62,831 bases of DNA from MM2 sp035460165 (GCA_035460165.1 DATHWW010000010.1:1-62831); one strand, 5' to 3'; counted from the first letter of the stretch, positions 43,872-52,655 are shown. Numbers and translations are program-made. The notes: a model not told the origin generated them from the letters alone.

Positions 43872-45115
43872 TCCCTTTTGAATCTAAAAACGGCGAGCTT
43901 TACGCCGAAGACGTGCCTTTGTCGCAAATCGCGGCCGAGTTCGGCACGCCCAGCTATGTCTATTCCCGTGCCGCGCTGACCGAGGCCTTCCGCAACTTCG
44001 ACGCCGGCTTTGCCGGGCATGAGCATCTGGTGTGCTATGCGGTGAAGGCCAACCCCAACCTGGCGATCCTGAATCTGTTCGCGAAGCTGGGGGCCGGGTT
44101 CGACATCGTTTCCGGCGGCGAACTGGCCCGCGTGCTGGCTGCCGGCGGCGATCCGCGCAAGGTGGTGTTTTCGGGTGTGGGCAAGACTGCGGCGGAAATG
44201 CGCCAGGCCTTGGAAGCCGGTATTTTCTGCTTCAACGTGGAATCCGAAGCCGAGCTGGAACGCCTCAACCTCGTCGCGGGCGATATGGGTAAGCAAGCGC
44301 CGGTATCGTTGCGCGTGAATCCCAATGTGGATGCCAAGACGCACCCCTACATTTCCACCGGCCTCAAGAACAACAAATTTGGCGTCGCCTACGAAGAAGC
44401 GCTGGCGCTATACAAGCGCGCAGCCGCGATGCCCAACATCTCCGTGCACGGCATCGACTGCCATATCGGTTCGCAACTGACCGAATTGTCACCCTTCCTC
44501 GATGCGCTGGATCGCGTGCTGGCGCTGGTCGATCAGCTCGCATCCTCCGGCATCACGATTCAGCATCTCGACATCGGCGGCGGTATCGGCATCCGCTATA
44601 CGGACGAAACACCGCCCGAGTTTTCCGCATACGCCCAAGCCGTTCGCGCCAAGCTTGCCGGCCGCAAGTTCAAGCTGGTGATGGAGCCCGGTCGCGCATT
44701 GGTCGGCAATGCCGGCCTGCTGCTGACGACGGTGGAATACCTGAAGCACGGCGAAACCAAGAACTTTGCCATTGTCGATGCAGCGATGAACGACCTGATG
44801 CGCCCTGCTCTTTATGACGCGTGGCACGACATCCTGCCGGTGAAGACGGGCGCAGACGCTGCGCAAGTCTACGAAGTTGTCGGCCCGGTTTGCGAAAGCG
44901 GCGATTTCCTCGGACATGATCGCTCGCTGGCGATCAAGCAAGGCGACCTGCTCGCGATTCTTTCAGCTGGCGCGTATGGCATGAGCATGAGCTCTAACTA
45001 CAACACCCGCCCGCGTGCGGCCGAGGTAATGGTGGATGGCAGCAATGTGCATCGGGTGCGCGAGCGCGAAGTCGTGCAGCAATTGTTTGCGAAGGAGATG
45101 GTCCTTCCCGATTAA
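43868..45115 (+). CDS. lysA: Diaminopimelate decarboxylase
   Basis: A 415-residue PLP enzyme that makes lysine from meso-diaminopimelate. The PLP lysine is in CYAVKANPN (about 57-65), DIGGGIGIRY binds phosphate, EPGRALVGNAG and GPVCESGDFL are the other active-site blocks. The GTG start overlaps lptM. With dapF (20.2 kb) it gives the last two steps of lysine synthesis in this window. Confidence 0.95.
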   Translation: MIPFESKNGELYAEDVPLSQIAAEFGTPSYVYSRAALTEAFRNFDAGFAGHEHLVCYAVKANPNLAILNLFAKLGAGFDIVSGGELARVLAAGGDPRKVVFSGVGKTAAEMRQALEAGIFCFNVESEAELERLNLVAGDMGKQAPVSLRVNPNVDAKTHPYISTGLKNNKFGVAYEEALALYKRAAAMPNISVHGIDCHIGSQLTELSPFLDALDRVLALVDQLASSGITIQHLDIGGGIGIRYTDETPPEFSAYAQAVRAKLAGRKFKLVMEPGRALVGNAGLLLTTVEYLKHGETKNFAIVDAAMNDLMRPALYDAWHDILPVKTGADAAQVYEVVGPVCESGDFLGHDRSLAIKQGDLLAILSAGAYGMSMSSNYNTRPRAAEVMVDGSNVHRVREREVVQQLFAKEMVLPD

Positions 45116-45245
45116 TTATTGGACTTCATTTCTTCCTTACCCGTAAAAAATCCAGGGGATTGCCGGCTTTCTCGGTTAGGGGTAGATTAGCGGTTCGCGG
45201 ACACCGCGACAGCGACTAATCAAAACCATCATTTGGGAGGAAGAA

Positions 45246-45401
45246 ATGAAAAAAGTATTGCTTGCTTGGCTCGCTTTATTTGCATTGACCGCCGCACCCT
45301 TGGTTTACGCCGAAGATTTGCCGGAAGTTCCGGCAGATGACAGCACGGTAGAACTTCCCCCGATGACTGATCCAGCTTCCGACACTGGCGAAGTGAGCTG
45401 A
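45246..45401 (+). CDS. Small secreted acidic protein
   Basis: A 51-residue ORF with strong coding signs: GGGAGGAAG at the right distance before ATG, a textbook signal peptide (MKKVLLAWLALFALTAAPLV, cleavage near YA-ED) and its own terminator. The mature part is about 29 residues, acidic and proline-rich (EDLPEVPADDSTVELPPMTD). I do not recognise the family; it is likely periplasmic. Confidence 0.65.
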   Translation: MKKVLLAWLALFALTAAPLVYAEDLPEVPADDSTVELPPMTDPASDTGEVS

Positions 45402-45420
45402 TCAATAACGGTGATTGAAT

Positions 45421-45453
45421 AAAAAACGGGAGCTAAGGCTCCCGTTTTTTATT
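45421..45453. terminator. Bidirectional Rho-independent terminator
   Basis: AAAAAACGGGAGC, loop TAAG, GCTCCCGTTTTTTATT lies between the small secreted protein and the convergent purU gene. A run of A on one side and T on the other lets it serve both strands. Confidence 0.85.
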
Positions 45454-45492
45454 GATGTTGCGCAGCCATCCTAACGATGGGGCATGGCATCA

Positions 45493-46347
45493 TCAATCGA
45501 AAATCACCGTCTTGTTCGCGTACAGCAGAATCCGGTTCTCGATATGCCAGCGCACCGCGCGTGACAGCACCACTTTCTCCAGGTCCCGCCCTTTCTGGAT
45601 CAGATCTTCCAACTGATCGCGATGTGACACGCGGGCGATGTCTTGCTCGATGATCGGACCTTCATCCAGCACTTCCGTCACGTAATGACTGGTGGCGCCA
45701 ATCAGCTTCACGCCGCGCTCGAAAGCCCGATGATAGGGCTTGGCACCGACAAAGGCTGGCAGGAAGGAGTGGTGGATATTGATGACGCGCTGCGGGTAGC
45801 GGGCGACGAAATCGGATGACAACACCTGCATGTAGCGGGCCAGCACGATGAGATCGATGTTTTGCTTGTCCAGCAGTTCGAACTGCTGCGCCTCGGCCTG
45901 CGCCTTGGTGTCCTTGGTCACCGGAATAACATGGAACGGAATCTGGTAGAACTCGGCCAGACGTGCGGTATCCGGGTGATTGCTGATGATGAGCGGGATG
46001 TCGCAGGCCAACTCGCCGCTTTGATGGCGATACAGCAGGTCGGCGAGACAGTGGTCATACTGCGACACGAAAATCGCCATCCTAGGCTTCTGCGTTGCCA
46101 GCTTGAGCTGCCATTGCATCTGGAAACGCTCGGCGATCGGCGCGAAATGTTTTTCGAAATCCTCAACCGGCAGGCCGAAACCGTTGAGATCCCATTCCAC
46201 GCGCATCAGGAACAGGTTGAGTTCGCTATCCTGGTGCTGATCGGCGTGGAGGATATTGGCGTCATGCCGATACAAAAAGTCGGCAATCGCGGCGACCAGA
46301 CCTTTGCGGTCCGGGCAATTGATCAGTAGCGTTGCGGTATGTTTCAT
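45493..46347 (-). CDS. purU: Formyltetrahydrofolate deformylase
   Basis: A 284-residue enzyme that releases formate and THF from 10-formyl-THF, balancing one-carbon pools. An N-terminal ACT domain (about 1-80, ATLLINCPDRKGLVAAIADFL) precedes the formyltransferase-like domain with the catalytic loop INIHHSFLPAFVGAKPYHRA and the aspartate in VTEVLDEGPIIEQD. The second of two adjacent ATGs (46347) is better spaced from GAGA. Confidence 0.93.
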   Translation of the reverse strand: MKHTATLLINCPDRKGLVAAIADFLYRHDANILHADQHQDSELNLFLMRVEWDLNGFGLPVEDFEKHFAPIAERFQMQWQLKLATQKPRMAIFVSQYDHCLADLLYRHQSGELACDIPLIISNHPDTARLAEFYQIPFHVIPVTKDTKAQAEAQQFELLDKQNIDLIVLARYMQVLSSDFVARYPQRVINIHHSFLPAFVGAKPYHRAFERGVKLIGATSHYVTEVLDEGPIIEQDIARVSHRDQLEDLIQKGRDLEKVVLSRAVRWHIENRILLYANKTVIFD

Positions 46348-46441
46348 CATTCTCTGGCACTGCTGCGAAAGGGGGCAATTATACCGATTTCGTGTCCGGC
46401 ACTGGCGGATTGTGGTATCTTTTCCGGCCTGATTCCCGAAT

Positions 46442-46972
46442 TTGTACAGACACTTGAAGAAACAGTGGCTTTATTTCCTGGTGGCGTTCGCGCTACCCAC
46501 GCTGGGTATTCTTACGTGGTGGGGCTTGTTTTCCACGGCAACGATTGAAATTACCGAGCGCGGCCCATATCGCTATGCTTACCTGAGCGCCGAAGGCCCT
46601 TATTCCAAACTTGTCACCAAGCGCGGAGATGTCGAGGGCGTGCTGCGCCAGCAAGGGGTGGAACTGAAACGCTCGATCACGATCATATTCGATGATCCGC
46701 GTACGACGCCTACGGATCAGCGCAAGGCGCGAACCGGCTTTATCATCGACGAAGGCTACACCCCGAAAGCACCGCTTGAAACGGATACCATCCCCAGGCG
46801 CCGCGTGATTTCGGCCAGCATCAAGGCCCATCCGGTGTTCGCGTACGGCAAGGCTTACGGCGCGTTGCTCGATTACACCAGGCAGCACAACATGACCTTG
46901 CACTTGCCTACGGTTGAGCTTTACGATGCCAGTGTACTTACCGTGGAAATGCCCTTGGAGACAAATCCATGA
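46442..46972 (+). CDS. GyrI-like small-molecule-binding domain protein with membrane anchor
   Basis: A 176-residue protein with an N-terminal membrane segment (about 9-30) and a GyrI/SOUL-like domain (about 35-172, with ERGPYRYAYLSAEGPYSKL). Such domains bind small hydrophobic ligands. The ligand is unknown. The start is taken as TTG (46442), as no ATG lies near the hydrophobic segment; this is uncertain. It overlaps the CobD/CbiB-like gene by 4 bp. Confidence 0.72.
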   Translation: MYRHLKKQWLYFLVAFALPTLGILTWWGLFSTATIEITERGPYRYAYLSAEGPYSKLVTKRGDVEGVLRQQGVELKRSITIIFDDPRTTPTDQRKARTGFIIDEGYTPKAPLETDTIPRRRVISASIKAHPVFAYGKAYGALLDYTRQHNMTLHLPTVELYDASVLTVEMPLETNP

Positions 46973-47880
46973 GTTTCCTCTCGCTGCTCGCCGCACTCGT
47001 ACTGGGTTATTACCGGCCGGAATCGCAACCCGACTGGTTGCGCAATATTCACCGGCCTTATGCCGCCTGGCTTGAGCAGAACTTCAACGACGGCCGCAAG
47101 CAGCACGGCATGCTGGCGTGGATTATCGCGGTATTGTTGCCGGTGGTGATCGTCGGCATCGCTTACATCGCGCTTGACCGAGCCAATGCCGCGCTTGGCG
47201 CGCTGTTTTCGGTGGCGATTCTCTATTTCGTGTTGCGCGTGGGACGTTTCGGCCATATGCCGGAACGGATATCCAACAAGCTGCGCGAAAACAAGCTGAA
47301 TGAAGCACGCACGCTACTGGAGGAATGGCAAGGCGGCAATGCGCATACCTACGATGCGGCGCATATCGCCAAGGTCGGCATCGAGGCCACGCTGCGGCAT
47401 GCGCACTATGACCTGTTCGCGCCGATCTTCTGGTTTTTCCTGCTCGGCCCGGCCGGTGCATTGCTTTACCGTGTGGCCTATCTGCTGAAAGTGGAATGGG
47501 CCGACAAACATGACGGCTTCGGCGATTTTCCGTTGCAGGCCTTCGACTGGCTGGATTGGCTGCCGGCACGTTTTACCGCCGCGAGCTTTGCCGTCGTCGG
47601 CGATTTTGAGGATGCCGTGTATTGCTGGCGCACTCAAGCGGCCGCCTGGCCGAACGAAGCGCAAGGCATCATCCTCGCCAGCGGTGCGGGGGCGCTTGGC
47701 GTACGCCTGGGCGAAACCTTGCCGGCGCAGGGCGTGCTCGAATACCGCCCCGAACTGGGCATGGGCGACGACGCCGATGCCGATTACCTGCAAAGCGCGA
47801 CCGGTCTCGTCTGGCGCGTACTCGTCGTGATGATGGGACTTTTGCTTTTACTCACCTTTGCCCACTGGTTGGGGAATTGA
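46969..47880 (+). CDS. CobD/CbiB family (AmpE-like) membrane protein
   Basis: A 303-residue protein with several membrane segments (about 48-68, 75-92, 145-165 and 278-298). It resembles the CobD/CbiB group annotated as regulatory signalling modulators in betaproteobacteria. The other cobalamin-synthesis genes are missing here, so a role in B12 synthesis is doubtful despite the family name. ispH follows 16 bp later. Confidence 0.78.
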   Translation: MSFLSLLAALVLGYYRPESQPDWLRNIHRPYAAWLEQNFNDGRKQHGMLAWIIAVLLPVVIVGIAYIALDRANAALGALFSVAILYFVLRVGRFGHMPERISNKLRENKLNEARTLLEEWQGGNAHTYDAAHIAKVGIEATLRHAHYDLFAPIFWFFLLGPAGALLYRVAYLLKVEWADKHDGFGDFPLQAFDWLDWLPARFTAASFAVVGDFEDAVYCWRTQAAAWPNEAQGIILASGAGALGVRLGETLPAQGVLEYRPELGMGDDADADYLQSATGLVWRVLVVMMGLLLLLTFAHWLGN

Positions 47881-47896
47881 TACAGAACTTATATTT

Positions 47897-48826
47897 ATGA
47901 AAGTCGTACTCGCAAATCCGCGCGGTTTCTGCGCCGGCGTAGACCGCGCCATCATCATCGTCGAACAAGCGCTCGAACGCTTCGGCGCACCCATCTATGT
48001 GCGCCACGAAGTCGTGCATAACAAATTCGTGGTGGACGAACTGAAACGCAAGGGCGCGGTGTTCGTTGAAGAACTGGACGAGATTCCCGCCGGCAACACC
48101 GTGATCTTCAGCGCGCACGGCGTCTCCAAGGACGTGCGTGCCGAAGCCGAGGCTCGCGGGCTGCGCGTATTCGACGCCACCTGCCCGCTAGTCACCAAGG
48201 TGCACGTCGAAGTCAGCAAGCTGCGCGAAAAAGATCGCGAAATCGTGATGATCGGCCACCGCGGCCACCCTGAGGTGGAAGGCACCATGGGGCAATCCAA
48301 GGAAGGCATGTACCTCGTGGAAACGCCGGAAGACGTGGAGCGTCTGGAGGTCAAGGATCCGCACAAGCTGGCCTTTGTCACGCAGACCACGCTGTCGCTG
48401 GACGATGCAGCCCGCGTCATTGCCGCTCTCAAGCAGCGCTTTCCCGACATCGTCGCGCCCAAGAGCGACGACATCTGCTATGCCACGCAAAACCGGCAAG
48501 ATGCGGTAAAGATGATGACCCAGGCATGCGATCTGGTGATCGTGGTCGGCTCGCCCAACAGTTCCAATTCCAATCGCCTACGCGAAGTAGCGCAGAACAA
48601 CGGCGTCGAAGCCTATATGGTGGATAACGCCAGCCATTTGAAGCAGGAGTGGCTGGCCGGCAAGACGCGCGTCGGCGTCACCGCGGGCGCTTCCGCGCCG
48701 GAAGTGCTGGTCAAGGAAGTCATCGCCAAGCTGAAGTCGCTAGGTGCTGAAGAAGTGAACGAACTCGACGGCATCGTCGAGAGCGTCGTCTTCCCACTGC
48801 CCAAGAACCTGACCTCCCTCGGATGA
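47897..48826 (+). CDS. ispH: 4-hydroxy-3-methylbut-2-enyl diphosphate reductase
   Basis: A 309-residue [4Fe-4S] enzyme making IPP and DMAPP in the last step of the MEP isoprenoid pathway. The three cluster cysteines are in NPRGFCAGVDRA (C12), DATCPLVTKVH (about C96) and CYATQNRQ (about C195). The frame opens 13 codons earlier, but MKVVLANPRGF is the family start. It overlaps ubiX by 4 bp (ATGA). Confidence 0.96.
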   Translation: MKVVLANPRGFCAGVDRAIIIVEQALERFGAPIYVRHEVVHNKFVVDELKRKGAVFVEELDEIPAGNTVIFSAHGVSKDVRAEAEARGLRVFDATCPLVTKVHVEVSKLREKDREIVMIGHRGHPEVEGTMGQSKEGMYLVETPEDVERLEVKDPHKLAFVTQTTLSLDDAARVIAALKQRFPDIVAPKSDDICYATQNRQDAVKMMTQACDLVIVVGSPNSSNSNRLREVAQNNGVEAYMVDNASHLKQEWLAGKTRVGVTAGASAPEVLVKEVIAKLKSLGAEEVNELDGIVESVVFPLPKNLTSLG

Positions 48827-49443
48827 GTAAAACCATCACCCTGGCGCTGACCGGCGCTTCCGGCATGCCGTACTCGATGCGGCTGCTCGAATCGCTGCTG
48901 AGTGCAGGGCACACCGTTTACCTGGTCTATTCGCAGGCGGCGCAGTTCGTCGCTGCGCAGGAAATGGGACTGAACCTGCCGGCTAAAACTTCGGAAGCGC
49001 ACCGGATGCTGATCGAGCGTTACCGCTGCCGCCCGGAGCAACTGCTGGTATTCGCCCGCGAAGACTGGAATGCGCCGATCGCGTCCGGCACCGGCGCGGC
49101 GGATGCGATGGTGGTATGCCCGTGCACCATGGGTGCATTGGCGGCGATTGCCACCGGACTCAGCGACAACCTGATCGAACGCGCTGCGGATGTGATGCTG
49201 AAGGAAGGCCGTAAGCTGATCCTGGTCCCGCGCGAAACGCCATTCTCCGCGATCCACCTGGAAAACATGCTCAAGCTATCGCGCATGGGCGCGGTCATGC
49301 TGGCGCCCAACCCCGGCTTTTACCACATGCCCAAGAGTGTGGAAGACATCGTGGATTTCATCGTGGCCAAAATCCTCGACCAGCTGGGCGTAGAGCATCA
49401 ATTGGTAGAAAAATGGGGCAGCGTTGCGCTGCCCAATCTCTGA
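48823..49443 (+). CDS. ubiX: Flavin prenyltransferase UbiX
   Basis: A 206-residue enzyme that makes prenylated FMN, the cofactor of UbiD decarboxylases in ubiquinone synthesis. TGASGMPYSMRLLE (about 9-22) is the FMN-binding loop, and VVCPCTMGALAAIATGLSDNLIERAADVMLKE the family core. It is coupled to ispH, which gives the prenyl donor pathway, a sensible pairing. Confidence 0.94.
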   Translation: MSKTITLALTGASGMPYSMRLLESLLSAGHTVYLVYSQAAQFVAAQEMGLNLPAKTSEAHRMLIERYRCRPEQLLVFAREDWNAPIASGTGAADAMVVCPCTMGALAAIATGLSDNLIERAADVMLKEGRKLILVPRETPFSAIHLENMLKLSRMGAVMLAPNPGFYHMPKSVEDIVDFIVAKILDQLGVEHQLVEKWGSVALPNL

Positions 49444-49528
49444 TTTCCCACTCATAGCGTAGCTGTCTCGCCTGTAATCAACCCATCCGCTTGGGATGCG
49501 GGACAAGAGCGCCTGCGCTACAAAACGT

Positions 49529-49903
49529 TTACTTCTTCTTCAGCAGATTATCCAGGCTGCATGCAGTCGGAGACAACGCTGCCAACGCCAACAGGCCACC
49601 GGCGACAGCCAGCCACTGCATGACGCTCATACCCAGCGCGAACGCCATGAAAACCGAATAAGCAGCCATCACGAAAGCAAAAAGGCGCGTCTTGAAACCC
49701 AGCAGCAAAGCAATGCCGCCGACCAGTTGCACCAGTATCATCAGCGGGGCAAAAACGCCCGGCAACCCCAGCATGCCAAGTTGCACACGGAATTGTTCGT
49801 AGCCGTCCGGATTGTTCATAAACACCATCAGTTGGATGACGGTCGCCACGACAAAAAGTTGTGCCAGCAGCAGGCGCGCCGCAACGGGAATATACTTATC
49901 CAT
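49529..49903 (-). CDS. DoxX family membrane protein
   Basis: A 124-residue protein with four membrane segments and the DoxX pattern (RLLLAQLFV, QFRVQLGMLGLPGVFAPLMILVQLVGGIALLLG). DoxX proteins occur in thiosulfate:quinone oxidoreductases and membrane stress complexes; no partner is nearby. The start at 49903 has GAGGAA 8 bp upstream and is preferred over a frame extension of seven codons. Confidence 0.82.
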   Translation of the reverse strand: MDKYIPVAARLLLAQLFVVATVIQLMVFMNNPDGYEQFRVQLGMLGLPGVFAPLMILVQLVGGIALLLGFKTRLFAFVMAAYSVFMAFALGMSVMQWLAVAGGLLALAALSPTACSLDNLLKKK

Positions 49904-49984
49904 GCATTGTTCCTCGTAAAACAAAAAGACGGGACATAATGCACGCTTAACCCGGCCCCTGCAATAGCCGAAAAGGAGACTGAA

Positions 49985-50197
49985 ATGCGACTCATACTAC
50001 TTCTGGCGGCCTTCTGCAGCTTTCTGCTGCCCGCCTGCGACAGGGAAGAACAACCACCCCCGCCCAAACTGTTCGAAAGCCAGCGTAACGCGATGGATAA
50101 AGCCAAAGGCGTCGAGGACACCCTGCAACAGCAGGCCGACCAGCAGATGCAGGATATCGATCGGCAGACCCAGGACAGCGGCCAGCAAAACGAGTGA
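49985..50197 (+). CDS. Small lipoprotein
   Basis: A 70-residue protein with a lipoprotein signal (lipobox LLPAC, Cys18) and a hydrophilic, glutamine-rich mature part (QQQADQQMQDIDRQTQD) likely to form a coiled coil. AAGGAGA precedes the ATG. The family is not recognised. It overlaps the acetyltransferase start (GTGA). Confidence 0.7.
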   Translation: MRLILLLAAFCSFLLPACDREEQPPPPKLFESQRNAMDKAKGVEDTLQQQADQQMQDIDRQTQDSGQQNE

Positions 50198-50622
50198 GTT
50201 TTTCTGTCATTGCCGTCGATTGGCCCAATGCCGGCGCGGCGCTGGCGGAAATACGCCGCCGCGTATTCATCGAGGAGCAGTCCGTACCCGAAGCATTGGA
50301 ATGGGACGGGTTGGATGAGGGTGCCATGCACGTATTAGCCAGCGATGGCGCAAACCGTGCTATAGGCTGCGCGCGTATGCTGCCGCAAGGCAAGATCGGT
50401 CGCATGGCGGTATTGCCGGAATGGCGCGGCAGCGGCGTAGGCCGGGCCATGCTGGAAACGCTGATTGCCCTAGCCCGCGCGCAAGAGTTATCCGAAGTCA
50501 GTCTGTCCGCCCAAACCCATGCGATCCCTTTCTATGAACAAGCCGGTTTTCGGATCTGCAGCGAGATATATGACGATGCCGGCATTCCGCACCGCGATAT
50601 GGTGTTAGCGCTAAGCGCTTGA
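50194..50622 (+). CDS. GNAT family N-acetyltransferase (ElaA-like)
   Basis: A 142-residue acetyltransferase. The acetyl-CoA site is in RMAVLPEWRGSGVGRAMLETL (about 68-88), and the C-terminal HAIPFYEQAGF is typical of ElaA-like members. The start is GTG, coupled to the lipoprotein gene. The substrate is unknown. Confidence 0.85.
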   Translation: MSFSVIAVDWPNAGAALAEIRRRVFIEEQSVPEALEWDGLDEGAMHVLASDGANRAIGCARMLPQGKIGRMAVLPEWRGSGVGRAMLETLIALARAQELSEVSLSAQTHAIPFYEQAGFRICSEIYDDAGIPHRDMVLALSA

Positions 50623-50623
50623 T

Positions 50624-50652
50624 TTGCCGGGGAAGGTGCGTTTCTATAAAAT
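50624..50652 (+). promoter_or_regulatory. Sigma-70 promoter of the Fae homologue
   Basis: TTGCCG, a 17-bp spacer and TAAAAT (50647-50652) lie 35 bp before the ATG. A CAAGGA ribosome binding site follows at 50675-50680. Confidence 0.65.
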
Positions 50653-50686
50653 ACGCCCTTTTCGCAACCCCTCCCAAGGAACAATC

Positions 50687-51241
50687 ATGTCCAACAAGAT
50701 CATCTTCAAGGCTGGCGAAGCCACCATTTTCAGCGAAGGCAAGGACGTTACCGCCGCGATGCCGGAAATCCTCATCGGCGCCGTTGACGGCCCGGTCGGC
50801 ACCGCATTCGCCAATATGATGGCACAAAGCAAGGGCCACACCGCGATGTTCGCCGTGCGCGACATCAACCAGCTGGTTCGTCCCGCGACCATGATGGTGC
50901 CGAAAGTCACGCTGAAGGACTCCATCAACATCGAACTGTTCGGCGGCGTGGTTCAGGCAGCAACTGCCGACGCGATCCTGGATTGCGTGATCGAAGGCAT
51001 TATCCCGCGCGACCAGGTCAACGACCTGTGCATCGTCAGCCTGGTGTGGATCGATCCGGGTTGCGCTGCGCTGGCAAAGGAAGGCAAGCTGGACAAGGCC
51101 GACATGTACAAGAACAACTACGACGCGACCAAGCTGGCGATCAAGCGCGCGCTGAACGATGAGCCTTCCGTCGAAGAACTGATCAAGAACCGCCACACCA
51201 TCAAGCACTGCATGTGGGAAGACAGCTGGGATCAGAAGTAA
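50687..51241 (+). CDS. Formaldehyde-activating enzyme homologue (Fae-like)
   Basis: A 184-residue protein homologous over its length to Fae, which condenses formaldehyde with tetrahydromethanopterin (MSNKIIFKAGEA, GTAFANMM, VPKVTLKD, NNYDATKLAIKRALNDEPSVEE). It differs from characterised Fae in that no histidine occurs in the first 50 residues, where the active-site histidine is expected, and in an extended C-terminus with MWEDSW. It may be a Fae2/Fae3-type paralogue. No other H4MPT-pathway gene is in the window. It has its own promoter and terminator and is therefore probably a single-gene unit. Confidence 0.85.
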   Translation: MSNKIIFKAGEATIFSEGKDVTAAMPEILIGAVDGPVGTAFANMMAQSKGHTAMFAVRDINQLVRPATMMVPKVTLKDSINIELFGGVVQAATADAILDCVIEGIIPRDQVNDLCIVSLVWIDPGCAALAKEGKLDKADMYKNNYDATKLAIKRALNDEPSVEELIKNRHTIKHCMWEDSWDQK

Positions 51242-51260
51242 TCCGGTTCCGGAAAATGCA

Positions 51261-51290
51261 AAAGGGCAGCTTTGAGCTGCCCTTTTTATT
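51261..51290 (+). terminator. Rho-independent terminator after the Fae homologue
   Basis: AAAGGGCAGCT and AGCTGCCCTTT form an 11-bp stem around TTG, followed by TTATT, 19 bp after the stop. Confidence 0.88.
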
Positions 51291-51304
51291 GGGTATCGGT
51301 ATTC

Positions 51305-51523
51305 CTAGTAATCTGCGCTGCGACCCGTGGAATAACCGGCCGGGACATCGCCCTGATACTCTCCGCAGTCCTTGCAGAAATGGTCGTTCAGCGTCGGGCA
51401 CAGGATCAGGCGGTCGCTGCCGCAATTATGGCAGACCATTGCTGGGGTCGTCGAAGTGCCATGCTTGGCATCGTGATGCACATGCGCGACCTTGGCACTG
51501 CCTAAACCGTATTTATTATCCAT
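51305..51523 (-). CDS. Small zinc-ribbon protein
   Basis: A 72-residue protein with two CxxC-type pairs, CHNCGSDRLILC (about 31-42) and FCKDCGEYQG (about 49-58), forming a probable zinc ribbon. A histidine-rich stretch (HVHHDAKHG) lies before it. GGAG 8 bp upstream supports the ATG at 51523. I do not recognise the family; it could bind nucleic acid or metal. It converges with the Fae-like gene. Confidence 0.65.
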   Translation of the reverse strand: MDNKYGLGSAKVAHVHHDAKHGTSTTPAMVCHNCGSDRLILCPTLNDHFCKDCGEYQGDVPAGYSTGRSADY

Positions 51524-51599
51524 GGCAAAACTCCATCGTGAAATACGTTCGACGATGGGATAACTCTACACCGATTCCCCGGCAAAATTAAGCTGTTTT

Positions 51600-52655
51600 T
51601 TAGGTGAGCTGTTCCAGCAATTTGCGCACCGGCGCAGGTAGCGCAGCGCCTAGCGCTTCCTCTCGGCCCAGCCAGAGCCGGCCGCTTTCTTCGGCGCGCA
51701 AGGACTTGCTCACATGCACGGGCTGCGGCGTGATCTCCAGCCGGAAATGGCTGAAGGTATGCGAAAACGGAACCATGGGAGCAGGCAGGACTGCGGCCTC
51801 AAAACCGAAACGCTCGCGCACGGCTTTCAGTGCATCGGCGTCCACGTCGATTTCGGGAAGGCTCCAAAGACCGCCCCAGATGCCGCTAGGCGGCCGCTTT
51901 TCCAGAAGAATTTCATTGCCGGAAAGCAACAGCAACATGACCGTCTTTTTTTCCGGGATCGTTTTACGGGGCTTGGGGGTCGGCAGTTCTGCCACGCGGC
52001 TCTCGGCATGCGCCACGCAGACATCGACATAAGGGCAGGCCGGGCAGGAAGGCTTGCTGCGTGCGCAAAGCGTTGCCCCGAGATCCATGATGCCCTGCGT
52101 ATAGGCCTCTATGTTCTCTTCCGGCAGCAGGGTCTCGGCCAGCAGCCACATGCGCTTTTCCACAGCCGGCTGGCCAGGCCAGCCATCGATGCCGAAACAA
52201 CGCGCGAGTACGCGCTTCACATTGCCGTCGAGGATTGCGTGGCGCTGACTGAAAGCAAACGAGGCAATCGCGGCAGCCGTAGACCGCCCGATGCCGGGCA
52301 GCGCCTCGATCAGTTCGACATTCTGGGGAAAGCGGCCCTCGTGCAGATTCATGATCTGCTTCGCCGCAGCGTGCAGATTGCGCGCGCGGGAGTAATAGCC
52401 CAGCCCGCTCCAGTGTTCCAGCACATGGTCTTCGCTGGCTCCGGCAAGCGCGGCAATATCCGGGAAGCGCGTCATGAAGCGCTGGTAATAAGGAATCACT
52501 GCGGAAACCTGGGTCTGCTGCAGCATGATCTCCGATACCCAGATGGCGTACGGATCGGTGGTGTTCTGCCACGGCAAGTCGTGACGGCCATGCTGTTGCT
52601 GCCAGGCGATCAGGCGTTGGGCGAAATCATTCATGGGATGATGGAAATCGGTCAT
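51600..52655 (-). CDS. mutY: A/G-specific adenine DNA glycosylase
   Basis: A 351-residue repair enzyme that removes adenine opposite 8-oxoguanine. The helix-hairpin-helix domain holds LPGIGRSTAAAIASFAF, with the catalytic aspartate in ILDGNVKRVLAR. The [4Fe-4S] cysteines are in CARSKPSCPACPYVDVC (C-x6-C-x2-C-x5-C, about 194-210), and a NUDIX-like domain that recognises 8-oxoG forms the C-terminus (about 230-351). Confidence 0.95.
   Translation of the reverse strand: MTDFHHPMNDFAQRLIAWQQQHGRHDLPWQNTTDPYAIWVSEIMLQQTQVSAVIPYYQRFMTRFPDIAALAGASEDHVLEHWSGLGYYSRARNLHAAAKQIMNLHEGRFPQNVELIEALPGIGRSTAAAIASFAFSQRHAILDGNVKRVLARCFGIDGWPGQPAVEKRMWLLAETLLPEENIEAYTQGIMDLGATLCARSKPSCPACPYVDVCVAHAESRVAELPTPKPRKTIPEKKTVMLLLLSGNEILLEKRPPSGIWGGLWSLPEIDVDADALKAVRERFGFEAAVLPAPMVPFSHTFSHFRLEITPQPVHVSKSLRAEESGRLWLGREEALGAALPAPVRKLLEQLT

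Noticed and set aside
46969..47880. CobD/CbiB-like gene as part of a cobalamin pathway
   Set aside because: No other cobalamin-synthesis gene is in the window and the protein looks like the AmpE-related branch.
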